From: Chaetorhynchus papuensis
Lineage: Eukaryota; Chordata; Aves; Passeriformes; Rhipiduridae
DNA: 64,000 nucleotides
Assembly: GCA_013396525.1 (NCBI GenBank)
Contig: VWYX01000407.1
Coordinates: 362,158 to 426,157, forward strand
Reading direction: 5' to 3'
Numbering within the stretch: the stretch's first letter is position 1; the number at the start of each line of letters is the position of its first letter. The notes under the pieces were generated by a model. It made no database searches. It was not told the DNA's origin and was given only the letters and a program-made list of their open reading frames with translations. This document shows positions 11,665-25,300 of this stretch, piece by piece. Position numbers and translations under genes: made by a program.

Positions 11665-14600
11665 TTCTGACTGGACCAGATGCCAGCATAGCATGTGAAT
11701 TCACCCCTGCCTTGAGATGAAATAGTCTTCTAGTACTTAGAGCTCCTGCCAGTTTTTTAAAGCATCTGTCAAAAAAAAATGCTGCAGTAATCCAGTGGAC
11801 AGGCTCTGTGCATGTAATCTGACCAAATTTTCCAATAATCAGCCACCTTCTAGGCAGGACCCATTATCAATGAGGTGAACTTATTCTAGAAAAACTATCA
11901 GAAAGTTTTAGGGTGAAAATTGTGACAGGACTGGAAAAGATCAAATTGTCTCATCTTATGACAACAGTAAATCTTAATGTGCATGGAAGTGCAAATATTG
12001 TCAACCAAAATTTCTTAGCAACTACTGGCAGCAAAAAGAATGAAGAAGTTGGTAAAATAAGTGGAAAGAAGTATTGTAGAAATACTCCGAAGTTGTGCTG
12101 GGAAGCATGACTATTGACTCTCAATTCCTGATTCATCAGTTGTCTTGAGACAAAGAGCTGAGAAACATGCATTGGATCTGTATATTTATTTTTGCTTTAA
12201 CTTTTATAATAAATCCAACCCTGAAAAGAAAGTTGGAGCAGAAGTTTGAGCAACAACTATAGTGAGATTTTGCTCAAGGTATGTGATTGGGTTAATGCAA
12301 CACTACTTTAATAAATCCTGCCAATGAATAACAGAATAATGGCAATAAAAACTCAGTATGAAAAGCAGCTTCAATTTCCAGACATGACAGTCTTTTGATG
12401 AAATAAACTCCTTCTCTACCTTACCCAAATTGTATAGTGCCATTAAAAATTTATCTCTTGTTGTGACTAGGTTTTAAATTATAAAGAGAAGGCTGGAAGA
12501 TATTATATAAAGACAGAAGCTACTGTTTCAGTGTCTTGTTCGGGCACTGCTTGCCAGCTGATTTACTTATGCCTCGTGCCAAATTATGTAAGAGTGTGTT
12601 GAAGAAACAAGAATGTTTTTTCTTGGCACTCATGGCTGGTTACAAATACACCCAAAAAAGTTTCTTAAGACCCAGAGCTGTACTAATTTCTCCTTGGCAT
12701 TTCTTATTTGCAGCTGAGGTGAAGAGCTTTTATTTTAAAGGGTGAAATAGCAGTGGTAAACTGTTTGAGGGGATGCAACTTTTTGGTTGGTAGAGGCAGA
12801 AGACACTTAATGCTTTCAGTAGTTTTCTCCTTGCTTGCAGAGTAGCTAACAGGCGCCTGTACAATAATGGGCTTTATAAAAATCATCACCTTCAGTAGAC
12901 GATGTTTTCTTCATACCTGATGAAAAAAAAAAGTTAAATATTTAATATATGCATATGGGGGGACACCTCCCTCCACACTCCCCCCAAAACCTAAAACAAA
13001 ATCCCAAACCAAAACCCCTGCACCCCTAAAAAACCTTTCTGAATTTTTTTTCTACTGTCTTGAGAACCTGAGTTCTCTGCTGGCAGCATTGGTAACTGTA
13101 ATAATTAAAGCAGTACAAAAAAGTAAGTTATTGTTTTCAGATGCTCAGGGAAGACCACTCAATCAGATGTTTCCAGGCACAAGTCTTTTGAATCAATACT
13201 TGAAAACTTACAAACCTCCCAGAGGTTTAGATGCCAGACTCAATTAAACCCTAGTTTAAGATCATTTACCTTCACTGAAATCTGCTGGCTCAGAAAATCC
13301 TAACCAGAGGCTGCTTTTCAGAGGTAGTTAAGTATGGATGTTGTAGGCAGTCAGAACTGGTTCGGTGCAAGCCATCTCTGGCCAACACACAAGAGAAGCA
13401 TAACTGAAGTTTTAGGGTTGATTATAAAATCGGCAGAACAGCAGAATGTTTGGGATTTTTTCTTTCTGTCTTTCTATTGCTTAAAGTCCACTCTCCTTCC
13501 ACAGCTCTATTGCAATTTCAGGAAACAAGATATTTACTTCCAGTACCACACTCCTTAAATTGCAATTTTTCCCATTTTTCTGCCCCTTGTGTTTGGGAAA
13601 TGTACTAATTGCCTCTCCTAACAGAAACAGCTAAGAATTCATGTTGCTTGATCTCATTTTTGCTGGTATTTCTTGTGGCCTGGGGTGATTAACCTATTTT
13701 TGCTGGGTCACTCTCCACTTCTGTAAAGCTGGCAGAATTCTCAATACCTGTATTATTCCATAAGGATGTTCTAGAACTTGGGTAAAGTGTTAATTGAGGT
13801 GACTCGCAAAGCATATTTAAAGATTTACCAGTGAGAAGTGCTATATTCATGCCAACATTTTGAAGACTACCTGTGCTTACAAAGATAACAAGCCAGTGAG
13901 TTGAAGATTAAAAACTAGGAACAGAGGTCCCATTGATATGTGCTTGTATAAATTAGTAGGAAGGAATAGAACAACCAAAGAAAACACTTAGATAAAACCA
14001 GATTTCATTCCCTAGTGTTCCACTAGATATCAGCATCTACTTACAGCTTCTGTTGGGGTAACTTTTCCACAAAATTGTGACATTTTCAAAGGTTGTAGGA
14101 AGAATTAAGCTATCATAAGATGAGATGGATCTTTGCCTCTAAAACTGCATTTCTATGTGGGTGAATAGTAGTTCCCTTCTTGCTGCTTTACCAGAAAATA
14201 ATTGCTTGCATTTCTGGCAGTTTTAAACTGTTTCTGTTTGTGACCCAAGTTTCCATCCAAAACTTTTTCTGAATGCTATTATTCCAATACAGAACTGCAA
14301 GTCAGGTTTTTTGTTTTTTTTTTTCCAGAGCCTTCTATGTTATTTTGTCTTTTTGCTCTCTTTTTTTGTCACCACTTAAAAACCATTAGTTGGTTTGAAA
14401 CAGTCACTCTTCCAGCTGAACAGATGTGAACCAGCGCCTGAAAGCTCTGAGGAATGTTCCATGGCAGCATCTGCTACTTCACTTTAAAGTTTATTTTTAA
14501 CATGAAATAGTTGTGAACTTTCATTTGTAGCTGAAATGCTGTCTCCTCAAAGCAATGGAATTAGGTCTGACCCTTCAGCACAAGGGAGAAAGGTATGATG

Positions 14601-17600
14601 ATATTTGATTTTAAGGCAGAGTTGTTGCAGGCAAGCCTGCAAGTGACTTTGCTTTGTTATTCATCACGTTTGTGCAGGTCTATGTATCTTACATGCTGAA
14701 ATTTCCTTTGAAGCCAGGTTGTGTCATGGGAACTGCATCTTCAGAACCAAATCTTATCAAAAACTTTGGCAAGATGTTTTTGGGGTTTTTGAAAGTGTTT
14801 CTTATTCTAGCTTACAGTCTCCTTATTGAATAAATTTTGTTGGTTTTAATAGCAAATTATCTCCTTAATTTTTGTGTGACATCACATTGGAATCATTGCT
14901 GCTATTTCTGTGCATAAGACTGATGTCAGAGTGGCAGGTATGAGGCTTGAGATGAGTTCTGAGCTTCTGGGAGGCAGAGGGAGGCAATAGCAAAGGCTTT
15001 GCTGTAGTTTATAGCCCCTGTGGAGTCAGTGTGGGCCTCAGCATGGCTGGAGCACTAGGGGAATGGACCACTGGGGCTGCCAGGGTAACACAGAGATGCT
15101 CCCTGTTCTGCTCACTCAGGCTTGAGAGAGGGGGGGGGTCATTTTACTGCCCAGAGCCAAGTGGAAGCTCACATCACTCAAAGGGGAATCCCAGATCCTG
15201 GCTTACAGCAGTTTTCCACTCATTTGGTGCCAGGACTGGTGGACTAGGAGAGAATCTCTAGCCCATTATTCCCAACCATGCAAAAGGACAGGCAGGAAAC
15301 ATATTTAAGCAGATGTCTTGTGTTTTAACAGCATTTCAGTGAGTCATCTGCATGCCCTTAGGCACTCAGTGCACCAGACAGCTTTCTAATGTCTGTGGCA
15401 TCTTGCTCACAATCTAATATTATGCACACATTCCACATAATAAACCCCCACATCTTCAGCTGGGGAAGGTCCATAATACTTTGCTAACCTTGGTAAATTT
15501 GCTGTGCAGTTGGGGACCTGGCACAGGAATGCAAAACCCAACACAACCTCAGTCTGATTTGGTGTTAAGAGCCAGAACCTGGCCCTGGCCTGTAAGTTGC
15601 ATTGCTGTAGCAATCTTTTGGGACACCAGCATTTGTCATCTTCAGACAGTCCATGCAGACAAAAGGGGTTTTGTGAGCTGGCTGGCAGCCTGTGAGGTAC
15701 GTACATGGCTGTGTGTTACCTTAATTTTCCCTTCTTTGTCCCAACATGCCACCTGGGGACTGACTCAAAGTGAATTACAAGAAAAGAAAGATGTTTCAGC
15801 TTTTAACAGCAGCAAGCTCTTTTTCTTCTATGGGAGCAAAATTGAATGTCTTAAAACAGGTAAATCATGATCTTTTTACATGTGACAATAACCATAGTAG
15901 CAGCAGCTACTGAAGGCAGTAGGGAAGTTTCTCTTTTCCCTCTGACCTTTTGGTACTCACCTGCATGTTCCTTCTCCCCCTAGCAAAAAGAAATAAAGCC
16001 CCATGTGCTGTAGTCCTCAATTAATACTATCTCATTAATCAATTTGATTGCTGAATAGAAGCAGCAGAGGAGGACATGCATCCAGGTAATGATTTACTTA
16101 CTGCAAGGTCAAGGACAATACTTGCACACAGCCATGGCCTGCATAGCTGATAATGAACAACCCTGTCTACTTGGTCCCACACCTCTGGCCTGCCACTAAG
16201 CCTGGATGTGAAGCAGTGATTGGTGTATTTCAGCAATAGCAAAGCAAACCCTCATCCTCATCACTTTTTTGGATGATTGCAAAATTTTTGCACATATGCT
16301 ATGTGTTTCATACATCTGATTACTTGGTGTCATGAATTGACATGGAACCATCCCTGGGAATAAAACCTAGGTAAATCAAAACATGTTACAGAACCACAGT
16401 GACAACCAGTGTGGGAAATAAACAGAGAAATTTATGGGAATATGATGTCTAAACTGAATCTTACACTGTTGCAGAGCCGACCTCGGATTAGTATAATTTG
16501 GAGTTTCTTACAAGCCTGTTTTTTTTCTGTTTCACACAAACAATTCAGTCATTTCCTTTTAAAAGACAAATTAATGTTTTTTCCACTCAGTCTCTCCACT
16601 TATTCTGCAAAAATAGTTCTCATCAAATGTCATTTTTACTTATGATTATCATACCAGATTGTCTAAAGACACTTTTAATTATGCTATGCCGAGGGGGAGG
16701 GATAACTTTAAAGACTGCTTTGCAAGTACTGCTGTTTGGTTCTGCTTCTTACGTGGTCTCAAACAATGTCTATTGCCTTTTAGACTACGGTGCATCCCTT
16801 TTATCAATGTACTCCATGTACCACATATAGTTGGCTCAGCAGCCCCCAAACTGGGAGTTATTTCAGGTGAATCAAGCAGCAGCAGTGTTTATTCTCCTGA
16901 GGAAAAAAAGGCCTCTTAGTTTCACCCTTTGATTAATTTCAGGCTAATTTTAGTAGATCTTGAGCTTTGAATACAGTGTTCTCTGAACTGTGTGAAAACA
17001 TTTCCCTGACTTAGTGTTGCTGAATTTCTGGCATTTGCTTTCTCAGATTCTCTAATGCCCTGCAGAGTATTCACTTTGAATCCTAAACTGATGAAGAAGT
17101 GATCTCACTTTCACCTGTGGTGGTATCAGACCTTTTCTCTTTGAAGTCTCAAACTACTGCAGCTTGTTCCAAATAGCTTTGACTTGCAAGTTCTGTTCCT
17201 ATATTGGAAACTGAAATCTTGTCATGCAAGAGGATGGTTCGTCCTGCTATGCATACTTCAATTTGCATTGTTATCACCGAGAGGCTGAAAAGCACAAAAT
17301 CAATGTAAGGAACCTGGCTTCTGGAAATCTGTTTTATTGCTGTTCAGCGAAACCAAAGAGAAATCATGTCATGCAGCTCTGCTTTTGCGAAGTTTAATAA
17401 AACATAACATCTGAGGTTACCTGTATGGATGCCTCATGCCAGTGTCCTGCACCAACAGCAATGGGAAATGAATTATTGTGACTCTTTTAATAACAACATT
17501 GGTAGAAAATGAAGCCTTCACTGCTGTTGAATTGATTTGCTGCGGAAGTGGGCACAACAGTTCTTCCCTGCCTCTTGAGTTGTTCTCTGGCTATGAGAAA

Positions 17601-19649
17601 GAGAGTGTGTTCATGTTGCAATTAGTAAACAGGCAGCGTAACTTCTTCTGTGTAGTGGATTCCTTCAGCTTCATTCTCTGGTATGGAACTGAAGGAAGGA
17701 CGAGAGCTCTTACAGACTGCAGTAAGCAAATGTAGCAGAGGCAGCATGTACGTGACTATTTAAAAGATGAACCTGAATGCACCAGAACATGACAGTCTAC
17801 ATTGTAGCTGATCAAGAGCTTCATTGCATCCTGTGCCAGAATTTTAAATGCCTTAGCTTACCACAGACATATTTAAATCGAAAATTTTTGCATTGACAGC
17901 AATCCATATCAAGTTTTTATTCTGACTCTGAAGATAATCAGGAAACCTGGATTTGTAGGTTGTTGGCTAGGGCTTATTTTCGGTTCATTCAACACATAAA
18001 TTGCATTTATTCTGAATAGAAGCCTGCTCAGTGAGGTTCTTGAGGACACTGTGGTTATTCATTGAGTAGAGTGATACTTTGAATGTGTAACCCCATCTTT
18101 TTCATATCAAATGTGGTAAAGAGAGATTGGCATCTAGCCCACTAACATCCTTAATCACTGAGCTCCTGCTAAAGAAAACTACAGCTGATGGAAACAGGGT
18201 CTTTGTTGTGAAAACAGAACAAAGTGGCCACACAACCACACATGCAAACAAATACTGGACTAGTTCAGCAACTAAAAGATATATTTGAAGCCTAAGGTAC
18301 CAACAAAAGGGATATGAACGAGGAGAAAATTCCTTAGGCATCTGTAAACTCCTTCTTGCTTAACAGTAATGATATATGAAGTTCACACAAATAATATAGC
18401 ATCTAAGTATCTCTAACATTTAGGGGACATTTCTCAAAGAAAACTCTTTCAGTAAGTGACATGAAAATATCAATAGGGATAGTAGTGTGCTTTAACAATG
18501 CTAAGAGAACAGTGGAAAGATTGCCAAGTTTCAGGAAAATCTGGATGATATAAAGATATTAGTAAATTCTGCCCTGTGTTTGAGTTCAAATGGTTTTGTT
18601 CACACAATGTTTAGTGGAAAATAACTAATGCAAGATGCACCACGCTGACTTCATCTATTAAATAAATTACATTACCTATGGAATGTGTTAACAGCATTGT
18701 AGTGAAGAGGGATGTTATCCACAACATTTATTCTTGAACTGTTAGGAAATTAGCTGCTGCTGGAAAATGTTAACTGGGAACGAAATTTTGTGGTGGTTTT
18801 GATGTATGAAAATGAAATAGAATCTTGACTGTAGAATGAACTATATAAACAAAGTTTGCCATGAAAGGCTGACAAAGCCAGTGCCAGAAAGAATGTAAAG
18901 AAATGCCAAATCTAGTTATTTGGGAGTGAACAAGTACACTTGATTTGGGTAGATTGGAGCTTACAATCAAGGTTTCCTATATTACTCCACTGCCTTAAGC
19001 AAAGAGCTGGTGAATTGTACGGTGGAATATGTCCCTCTGTGAAGTTTTTCCTCCAGAGTTGAAAAGGATTAAGTTTCTCACTAATGTAGAACATGAACAC
19101 CTCTGATAAGTGAATGTGAATAAGATAGAAGTATTTAATCTCTAACACTACATTGAGAACCAAAGAATTGTATGCTATGCTCTTGCAAATGTCCAATCAA
19201 TCTGAACCTTTGTGCATTGAAATTAAGTCTATTTTGATTCTGAGCAGGACTTGAGTGACAATTCTGCTCAAATATCATCAGTTTTTAAAGACCCTTTAGC
19301 TTTTGATCTCAAGTGTCAGTTTACCAGAAGGACATGTAACTGGAAGCCTCCATCCCATTTCATACACACAACAGTAAAATCTGAAGAGCATTAAGATGTA
19401 GCATGTACATTACATGTCCATAGAACCAAGGATCCCAGATATGTAAGACAGGTGTCTATCTCCTACATAATGTGTTATGACAGCAGGCTGGATATTAACC
19501 TACTTCCATTGTGTGAATAACAATAACACCTATGTATGTATTTAATACATCAACTTTGTAAAGACTGGCCTGAGAGTAGCAGAAGGTTTTGGAGTTTGGA
19601 CCCATTTCCCGAAATGTGCATCTGTGATGATGTTAGTGAATATTAGCAA

Positions 19650-20400
19650 AGTCCAAGTGCCGTGTTCTGCACTTCAGACACAACAACCCCATGCAGTGCT
19701 GCAGGCTGGGGGCAGAGTGGCTGGAAAGGGCCCAGTGGAAAAGGCCCTGGGGGTGTTGACTGACAGCAACTGAACATGAGCCAGCTGTGACCAGGTGGCC
19801 AGGAAGGCCAAGGGCATCCTGGACAGTATCAGCAATGGTGTGGCCAGGGAAGTGATTGTCCCCCTGTTCTCAGCATGGATGAGGCCACACCTCAAATCCT
19901 GTGCTCATTTCTGGGCCCCTCACTGCAAGAAAGACACTGAGGTGCTGGAGCATGTCCGAAGAAGGGCAACAGGGCTGGTGAAGGGTCCAGAGGACAAGTC
20001 CTGTGGGGAGAATCTGAGGGAGCTGGAGTTGTTTAGCCTGAAGAAAAGGAGGCTCAGAGAAGACCTTATCACTCTCTACAACTGCCTGAAAGGAGGCTGT
20101 AGCAAAGTAGGGGTCGGTCTCTTCTCCCAGGCAAACAGTGACAGGACAAGAAAGAATGGCCTCAAGTAGCTCCAGGGGAGGTTCAGGCTGGACATCAGGA
20201 GGAATTTCTTGACTGAGTGGTTGTTAAACACTGGAATGCACTGTCCAGGAAGGTGGTGGAGTCACCATCCTCAGAGGTGTTCAAGAAACAATTGGATGTG
20301 GCACTTAGTGCCATGGTCTAGTTGACAAGGTGGTGATCAGTCAAAGGCTGGACTTGATCTCAGAAGTCTTTTCCAACCTAAATAATTCTGTGATTCTGGG
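19650..20400 (+). mobile_element. CR1 LINE, longest fragment, ORF2 C-terminus plus 3' tail
   Basis: This is the most complete CR1 copy in the window, about 750 bases in sense orientation. The open frame at 19795-20169 encodes the C-terminal end of the CR1 ORF2 protein (reverse transcriptase/endonuclease polyprotein, acting in LINE retrotransposition). Recognisable segments are '[17 protein letters not shown]', 'FWAPHCKKD', 'RRATGLVKG' and '[20 protein letters not shown]'. An in-frame TAG at 20167-20169 cuts the frame early, although CR1-like residues continue in the same frame beyond it. Compared with my recollection of the family there is also a small deletion causing a frameshift near 19770-19785. 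The tail ends 'ttccaacctaaataattctgtgattct' at about 20400. It is a dead, 5'-truncated copy. Confidence 0.96.
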
Positions 20401-22064
20401 ACATGGTGTCTAGAAGATCTGCCTGTGTGAATTTGCATTAGAAAACTCTCTTTTGTTTTTCTTTTTTTTTTTCTGCTTGAGTATGTTCAGCAATTGCTGT
20501 ACAGACCTCTTCTTTTGTATTATTTGAATAGGTACCCAGTGGGATGGGTCTGGTGTTTTGTGGATCCTAATACTCAACAATAACCTATTAACTTTGTGGA
20601 GAGGTACAAATTTATATTTTTGTATTCCCTGTTTTTACAGCAGAACTTCTGATACTCATCCTTGAATTAGCTTTTGTTGAATTTATTAGGGAACATTGAT
20701 GTTTGCTAAATAGCAGATTTGGTTAATAATTCAGTTCTATTCAAGTCTTTAAAACATGATTCTCATACTTTTAAGTGCGATTTATTTGCAAATTAGGCAA
20801 GCTGACGAAGAGTGTCTTTTGTCAAGAAAACCCGCAATCTAACAGCAAGGAAGAGAATGAATTGAAAGATGAGAAGCTGAGGTAAAAGACTGCAACATTC
20901 AGGTTGCAGACTTGAAGGGACTTGCTTCTCTTTCTTATGGCCTAAAAAAATTTTTTGCCCTTCATTTATCTTGCACTATTTTGATTGTCTTCCTTCCCAT
21001 TTGATATGACTGAAGTTCCAAGGACGTTAGGAACTGCTGCATTTGGCAAGTGACTTGCCAAGAGCTTTTCTCTGCTCTTCACAATCTACATCAATACTAT
21101 GTGGACTAAATTTTATTTGTCAGCTACAAAGAGGTCTTGATGCAGGTTTCCACCCTGTCTGACATATACTTTCTCAGCTATCAGAATAATACCTCCTTTT
21201 AAGGGAGAAGGAAAGAGGGATTCATATTTCTCTACAAATCAAGAAACTGAGTGCTCTGAACTCAGTTCTCCTGGAGGCAATGTCTAAAGTAAGAGCAGAT
21301 GAACTTAGACACACAAGTTAAATGCCTGAAGGTAACAATCTCAGTTGAGGGTATTAATTAGCACCAAAGAAGCATTCAGGTCTTTGAGAGCTCCATCTGC
21401 TACTGAATAACCAGGATAACCAGCAACTACCCTACCAAAGTAAACAAGCGAGCAAAGTAAACAGGACTCACTTTCAGAGCACCTGGGCTTTACAGATATG
21501 TCCTTTTTCCTGTAGGAAGCACAACTTATTTCACAAGAACAACATGAGCTACATTTAATGCAAAGGCCAAGGCAATCAAGTATCAGCTCTGCAGTCACTG
21601 TCAAGCCATAAGTATAGTTACAGGGCAAGGTCACCAAGGACATTGCTTCTCTCTGTTTCCTCCTTCTCTCTCTTATGCAAAAACTGTGGAAAGACTTTTT
21701 GCAAGGATATTATGCAGTCTATTGGACTTTTAATGGGCTACAGACCAGACCAGTGTTTAAAACGGTACTTAATGCCCATTGTGAATTTTACCTTACACAT
21801 CACTTTCTAAAGATTTTTTCTGTTCATAGGAGGAACAGGAGTAAAATGGGATTATATGCAAAGCTGAGCGTTGCAGGCTGCCTGAAAGAGTTACAGCAAG
21901 CAAAGGAAAAAGAAAACAGTATTTTATATCTGTTATAAAAAATATTCCTGTGAGCAAAACATTTTGCCTAAAAGTGACATGTTGGGCTTCATTCTGTTAT
22001 TGGATGCTTGTTAAAAATCCTTCTCTGCTATTTCTTTTTTGGGTTACAGCATTTAGGTTACAAG
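20401..22064. other. Spacer between two sense CR1 copies
   Basis: No supported gene or further repeat. A T run lies near 20460-20472. Short open frames at 21341-21643 (-) and 21675-21938 (+) have no recognisable domain. Confidence 0.45.
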
Positions 22065-22372
22065 AGAGATGAAGAGGGACTTTTCACAAAAGCATGTAGC
22101 GATAGGAAAAGGGGGAATGGCTTCAAACTGAAAGAAGATAGTTTTAGATTTGATATTAGGAAGAAATTCTTTACTGTGAGGGTGATAAGGTACTAGAACA
22201 GGTTGTTAAGAGAAGCTGTGGATATCCCATTCCTGAAAGTGTGCAAAGCCAGGCTGTATGGGACTTTGAGTAACCTGGTCTAATGGAGAGTGTCCCTGCC
22301 CATGTAAGAGGGGTTGGACTATAGATGATCTTTTAGGCCCTTTCCAACCCAAACCATTCTGTGAATCTAAAT
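22065..22372 (+). mobile_element. CR1 LINE 3' fragment
   Basis: Sense CR1 of a different subtype from the 19650 copy. It reads 'agcgataggaaaagggggaatgg', then 'gatattaggaagaaattctttactgtgagggtg', then 'acctggtctaatgga...gtgtccctgcc' and the tail 'ccctttccaacccaaaccattctgtg'. About 310 bases remain, covering the last codons of ORF2 and the 3' UTR. Frame-breaking substitutions (for example a TAG at about 22193) make it non-functional. Confidence 0.95.
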
Positions 22373-25300
22373 TAATCACTGAAAACAAGGTTTAGGGTGA
22401 TAATGCAAATGATCCCACCCTGGTGTCTGAGAGCTGATCAGCAGTTTACCTGTCCCTGTGATTCCTGTGTTCAGTAAGTGGTCATATGCCTAGAGGCATA
22501 CAAGTGATCATTGTTTCTGTGAGCATGTTACAGGAAGCTTACTGGTTTTTTTGTTATTTGACTGTTTTCCCCAGTATGGGTTTCCCCACTGGAAGAAAAA
22601 AGATGGCTGTCCTATTGTCTGAGAGCACAAGAAGCTGCTTCTCCTTGACAGGGAGCAGCTGCCTGCATAGCAATGATAGACCTGGGTTTGAGTCGTAGAG
22701 CTTGAAGTGGCTCTGTCCTGACAGTATGGGCATCCTTCCTGCTTACTAGGGCAGTGTCCTGCTGATGTTCTTGAGTTCAGACATGGTATCTTAAGGGTTT
22801 GCCTGTGTAGAGAAACTGAAGGAGAAATGGTGCTTGCCAAGAGTGTAACTCTTGGACTCGGCTAACACGCCTGGGAACCCAAGGATGAATAATCTCAGGA
22901 ACAATATGAGTACTTCAGAGCTAAACACACAGACATGAGCAGAGTGTGATGTGATGTCTGCACATGATCTTATCTCAATGCTCTTGGAAAAAACGGGGGA
23001 TTTTTTTCAGTTGATGGGAATTTGATACCTAAGTCTCGTGAGTATTTGCTGGAAATCTTTCTGTGAGGCTTATCTGTTTAGGCATGCATTCAGCAAAAAT
23101 TATTTTTGTTTGGGGGGTTTTGGGGTGGGATTTTATCTGAATAAGGATGGGAGAGGGCTAGGTTCCAAGTTTCAAACAGATTTTTTTTTTAATGTTTTAA
23201 CAGATTCACTCTACTTATTAGAAAATGTAAAGAAATGCATTTTAATGTACTTTAAATGAACAGCTGCCTCTCTGAAGAATTCTGACGCCAATTAAAAAAA
23301 GAAGACTACTTATCTTGTGAACACCTAAGACATGGGGAAATCATGTGGCATGGCCATAGAACCTTTTCTTTTCTCATAATGGACAATATTTTTTTTTGCC
23401 AGGGGGCAAAACGTGTAACCTGTTTGCACAGGTCAAAATGGAAGTATATCCACAGGACATATAAAATATCTTATATATACTGTGGTCAAATACTCAGTCC
23501 ATATTCAAGTAACTAAACCTAAGAGATTGGTACTACTTCTGTGAATTATGCAATAATAAATATTTTGTATTATGTTTGGATTTTCCCCCCATTTGCTTCT
23601 GGTCCTCTCTTTCTTGTTCAAAGCATAACTTACTAAAATGTGTGTATGTGTTTTTCTACTATGTAGAGAATGAAGAGATAGAGACCCTTGAGCTCCATCC
23701 AGCAAACAGCTTTTAGATCCTGAAATAGAAATAAGGAATTTGTACTAGCCATCTCTGCAGCTTTTGAATGAGGCAAAAGGACTGAAAAGTGCATGGTAGT
23801 AGGCAAGTATCTCAGTTCTTCAGTTGCATTGGTTGCCCAGACACCAGACAAGACTGGCATATGCAAGACTGTTATGACAAGGCTCCAGTTTAAATTTTGT
23901 ATGGGGTTTTTTTTTCAGAGTATTCCTGGTGATGGACAGGAAATTTTTCCTCCAAATTTAAATATTCTGGCTAGATGGGTTCCATTTATCTTTAAATGCC
24001 ATGAAACATATGCTGAGAATATTATCAGCCATAGGAGATTATATTTTTAATTGAACTTAATATTTTCAGAATGCTTGAGTATTCTGTGATGCTCTCAAGC
24101 GCTAATGTTTGTGTAAAGACACCATATTAGCACATATGCAATGTGCTCCAACCCATCATGCACCATCAGGGCATCCATCTGCCTGGTAACCCTCCTCGAA
24201 GGGGGCAGCTGAGCAGCATATAAATTCAGATCTCATTTCTGCCTGAAAACACACAAGTACAAGATGGTCATGTGCAGGGGTTTTAAAAACAAAATCCCCT
24301 TTGGATCAGAATTTCCACCTTTGTGGAGATTTACCTCCTTGCAGAAAATAGTGAGCAGCAGCATGAACTCTTGTCTGCAGAATGGAAATATCAAGCTGAT
24401 CAACATTTCCGCATTGCTAGCAAGATAATCCTTCATTTGAGCTGCTTATCTGAAATCTGTCTCATGAATCTGATGGGAGGATTTGCCCTAAGTAGTTAAT
24501 TATGGTGTTGCTAAATTCCCTCCTCTCTACTTATTCCTTCACTTTAAGAAAAATCATGCAGCTATAAAGACTGTAAACTTCAATTAAAAACAAATGAAAC
24601 ATTATCTAGCCGAAAACTTATTAAGGCACCTGAAATTATCTTTTTAACTTTCATTCCAATCTTACTTTCCCAGATGCTCACTGTAGGTGGATTTTCAGTT
24701 GGAGCTAATCTGGCTGTTCTGACAAAATTGTGGGGCTTGAGGGTTTTGTTGGGTTCGTTGGTTGCTTTTTAGTGTGTTTGGAGGTTTTTTGTTTGCTTGG
24801 GTCTTTAGGTTGTCGTTGATCTGACTTAGAGAATTTAAATGGTGAATTCTTCTATGTCAGGCTAAGCCCTGTCTGTTGTCCTGGCCTGAACCTGGCTGTT
24901 AAGGAATTGCAAAAACAGAATAAAGACATTGCCAGATTAATTATTTCTGGGGCATGTGATACTCTTAAAATCTTCTAATCTAACTTATACTGCAGAGAGG
25001 TACCATGGTTTTGGTTTTTAAGGTACTTTTTACCTGAGATTCATGAGAAAGATTTAATATATTTGGCAATTAAAGTGCCTCTTCTGACCCTCAATGTGAT
25101 GGTGGTAAGGAATTGCAAAGACATGTTAACATGGATAATGAAAAAGTACCATGGTAGTACAGGAAATTGTTGGGTCATTTCCCACACACAGAATACATTT
25201 TGTCCACGAGGAAACATTTTGCTGGTTATTCAGATTTCTCACCCAATCTCTTTAGGAAGGTCCCATTCACGTTCTGTTTGCACATAAACTTTCTTTTCCC

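Larger units (their letters stand above)
8460..19649. other. Long gene-free AT-rich stretch
   Basis: No supported gene over about 11 kb. Low-complexity tracts include T-rich sequence at 8686-8753, an A/C-rich tract at 11622-11664, an 11-base G run at 10386-10396 and a 9-base G run at 15130-15138. A guanine-quadruplex-type motif lies at 10596-10628. Open frames such as 15481-15870 (+) are isolated and have no recognisable domain. Confidence 0.45.

Noticed and set aside
18880..18910. miR-1-like string AATGTAAAGAA
   Set aside because: The match stops after about ten bases, and no hairpin partner arm is present nearby.
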